From Bacillota bacterium (GTDB lineage Bacteria > Bacillota > Syntrophomonadia > Syntrophomonadales > Syntrophomonadaceae): a stretch of DNA of 8,677 nt. The first letter of the stretch is position 1; each line of letters starts with the position of its first letter. The notes under the pieces were generated by a model, which had not been told where the DNA came from, ran no database searches, and saw only the letters and a program-made list of their open reading frames with translations. Positions 7,685 to 8,677 of the stretch are shown piece after piece. The position numbers were made by a program, and so were the translations under genes. The stretch covers positions 1-8,677 of the forward strand of contig JAGFXV010000183.1 in assembly GCA_017861475.1 (NCBI GenBank), given 5' to 3'.

Positions 7685-8677
7685 TTATAAAGCCTTTTTG
7701 TGTTTAGCATGATAATGAGTATGCAGCAATTCATGGGATTTATGTCCCAGCGGCTCGTGCAGGAACTCATCATAAAGCACTTTAACTTCAGGATTGTGAT
7801 GCGATTTTCTGACGGCCATGGCCTGGTCTTCTTCATAAATCGCTTCAATACGCTGAATACGTTTGGCATTGGCTTTGGTTATGGGCTGTCCGCCGCCGCC
7901 GATGCAGCCGCCGGGGCAAGCCATGATTTCAATGAAGTGGTAGGGGGACTCTCCAGCCCGTACCTGATCCATCAGTTGTCTGGCGTTGGAAAGGCTGTGG
8001 GCAATAGCCACCTTGACCTTGGTTCCGTCCAGATCGATTTCAGCTTCCTTGATGCCTTCAAAGCCACGCGCAAAGGTGAAGTTGACATCTTCAAGCTCTT
8101 TCTTGGTCACAACTTCGTAGACCGTACGTAAAGCTGCTTCCATAACGCCGCCAGTGGCACCGAAGATTACGGCCGCGCCGGTGTAAGCACCCATCCAGGA
8201 ATCAAATGGCGATGGGGCAAGCTTATGGAAATCGATACCGGTTCTGCGCAATAGCTTGCCGACTTCTCTGGTGGTCAGAACGATATCAACATCCTGGTAT
8301 CCGCTGGCGTTCATTTCAGGACGCGAAGCTTCAAATTTCTTGGCAATACAGGGCATGATTGAAACCGAGAATATTTTCTTGGCCGGGATGCCCATCTTGT
8401 CTGCCCAGTAGGTCTTGACCAGGGAGCCAAACATCTGCTGGGGTGATTTGCAGGAGGAAAGATTATCCAGCAAATCAGGATAGAAAGTTTCACAGAAGTT
8501 GATCCAGCCCGGACTGCAGGAAGTAAACATCGGCAGTGTGCCGCCGGTGGTCAGACGCTGCAGCAATTCGTTACCTTCTTCCAGGATGGTAAGGTCAGCG
8601 GTGAAATTGGTATGCAGTACATAGTCAAAACCAACTTGACGCAAACCTGCTACAAATACTTCCATGGGCAGTTCACC
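7685..8677 (-). CDS. hydA: [FeFe]-hydrogenase catalytic subunit, C-terminal H-cluster domain plus small-subunit domain, 5'-truncated by the window edge
   Basis: This protein catalyses reversible H2 formation at the H-cluster. The frame stays open to the window edge (GELP precedes the first visible Met), so the N-terminal part, probably with ferredoxin-like Fe-S domains, is outside. Of the three H-cluster motifs, L1 is TSCSPGW (Cys codon 8516-8518), L2 is MPCIAKKFE (Cys codon 8348-8350) and L3 is EIMACPGGCIGGGGQP. L1 has Ser where the well-studied monomeric enzymes have a second Cys. After L3, the last 45 or so residues form an iron-hydrogenase small-subunit domain (NPEVKVLYDEFL ... GHKSHELLHTHY). 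That domain is a separate gene in Desulfovibrio but is fused in clostridial-type HydA. The tail is His/Lys rich (HAKHKKAL). A strong terminator follows. Whether this is a monomeric, bifurcating (HydABC-type) or formate-dehydrogenase-linked enzyme depends on sequence outside the window. Confidence 0.96.
   Translation of the reverse strand, partial: GELPMEVFVAGLRQVGFDYVLHTNFTADLTILEEGNELLQRLTTGGTLPMFTSCSPGWINFCETFYPDLLDNLSSCKSPQQMFGSLVKTYWADKMGIPAKKIFSVSIMPCIAKKFEASRPEMNASGYQDVDIVLTTREVGKLLRRTGIDFHKLAPSPFDSWMGAYTGAAVIFGATGGVMEAALRTVYEVVTKKELEDVNFTFARGFEGIKEAEIDLDGTKVKVAIAHSLSNARQLMDQVRAGESPYHFIEIMACPGGCIGGGGQPITKANAKRIQRIEAIYEEDQAMAVRKSHHNPEVKVLYDEFLHEPLGHKSHELLHTHYHAKHKKAL

Noticed and set aside
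7496..7690. A 64-residue + strand open frame in the promoter gap
   Set aside because: It runs through the hydA terminator, lacks a ribosome binding site and overlaps the predicted promoter region.
1..8677. tRNA, rRNA, CRISPR array, insertion sequence or attachment site
   Set aside because: Nothing resembling these was seen by eye; the window is almost wholly filled by the listed genes.

Overview
The window is a hydrogen/formate metabolism locus from an anaerobic bacterium, most likely a Firmicute (Bacillota). The reasons are the purine-rich AGGGAGG-type ribosome binding sites, A/T-flanked intrinsic terminators, a selenocysteine-type formate dehydrogenase, and an [FeFe]-hydrogenase with its own maturation operon. 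A Sporomusa/Pelosinus-like member of the Negativicutes is my best guess from gene content, but nothing here fixes the genus.

Layout. On the + strand, 1-1995 is the 3' part of a molybdenum/tungsten formate dehydrogenase catalytic subunit. It contains an in-frame UGA (352-354) that should be read as selenocysteine, followed by a SECIS-like hairpin, so an automatic caller would wrongly split the gene in two. A bidirectional terminator (about 2021-2056) separates it from a convergent block. The rest of the window reads on the - strand. Taken in transcription order from the right edge, it holds the C-terminal part of [FeFe]-hydrogenase HydA (8677-7685), a strong terminator, a promoter/leader region of about 250 bases, and then a five-gene operon: a TM1266-family putative regulator, hydE, hydG, an aspartate ammonia-lyase (aspA) remnant, and hydF.

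How the genes work together. HydG makes the Fe(CO)2CN synthon from tyrosine, HydE processes it, and HydF is the GTPase scaffold that assembles the 2Fe subcluster and delivers it to apo-HydA. The TM1266-like protein is the presumed regulator or accessory factor of the system. AspA releases ammonia from aspartate. Its place between hydG and hydF suggests a link to ammonia supply for the dithiomethylamine bridge, but this copy has lost about 53 residues and the reading frame in the middle, so it looks dead (or misassembled). The formate dehydrogenase and HydA side by side suggest a formate/H2/CO2 interconverting metabolism.

Points most worth a second look: the SECIS-directed UGA; the internal deletion and frameshift in aspA within an otherwise intact maturation operon; a terminator-like hairpin in the operon leader with a possible competing pairing; an inverted repeat in the promoter spacer; and the TSCSPGW variant of the HydA L1 motif.
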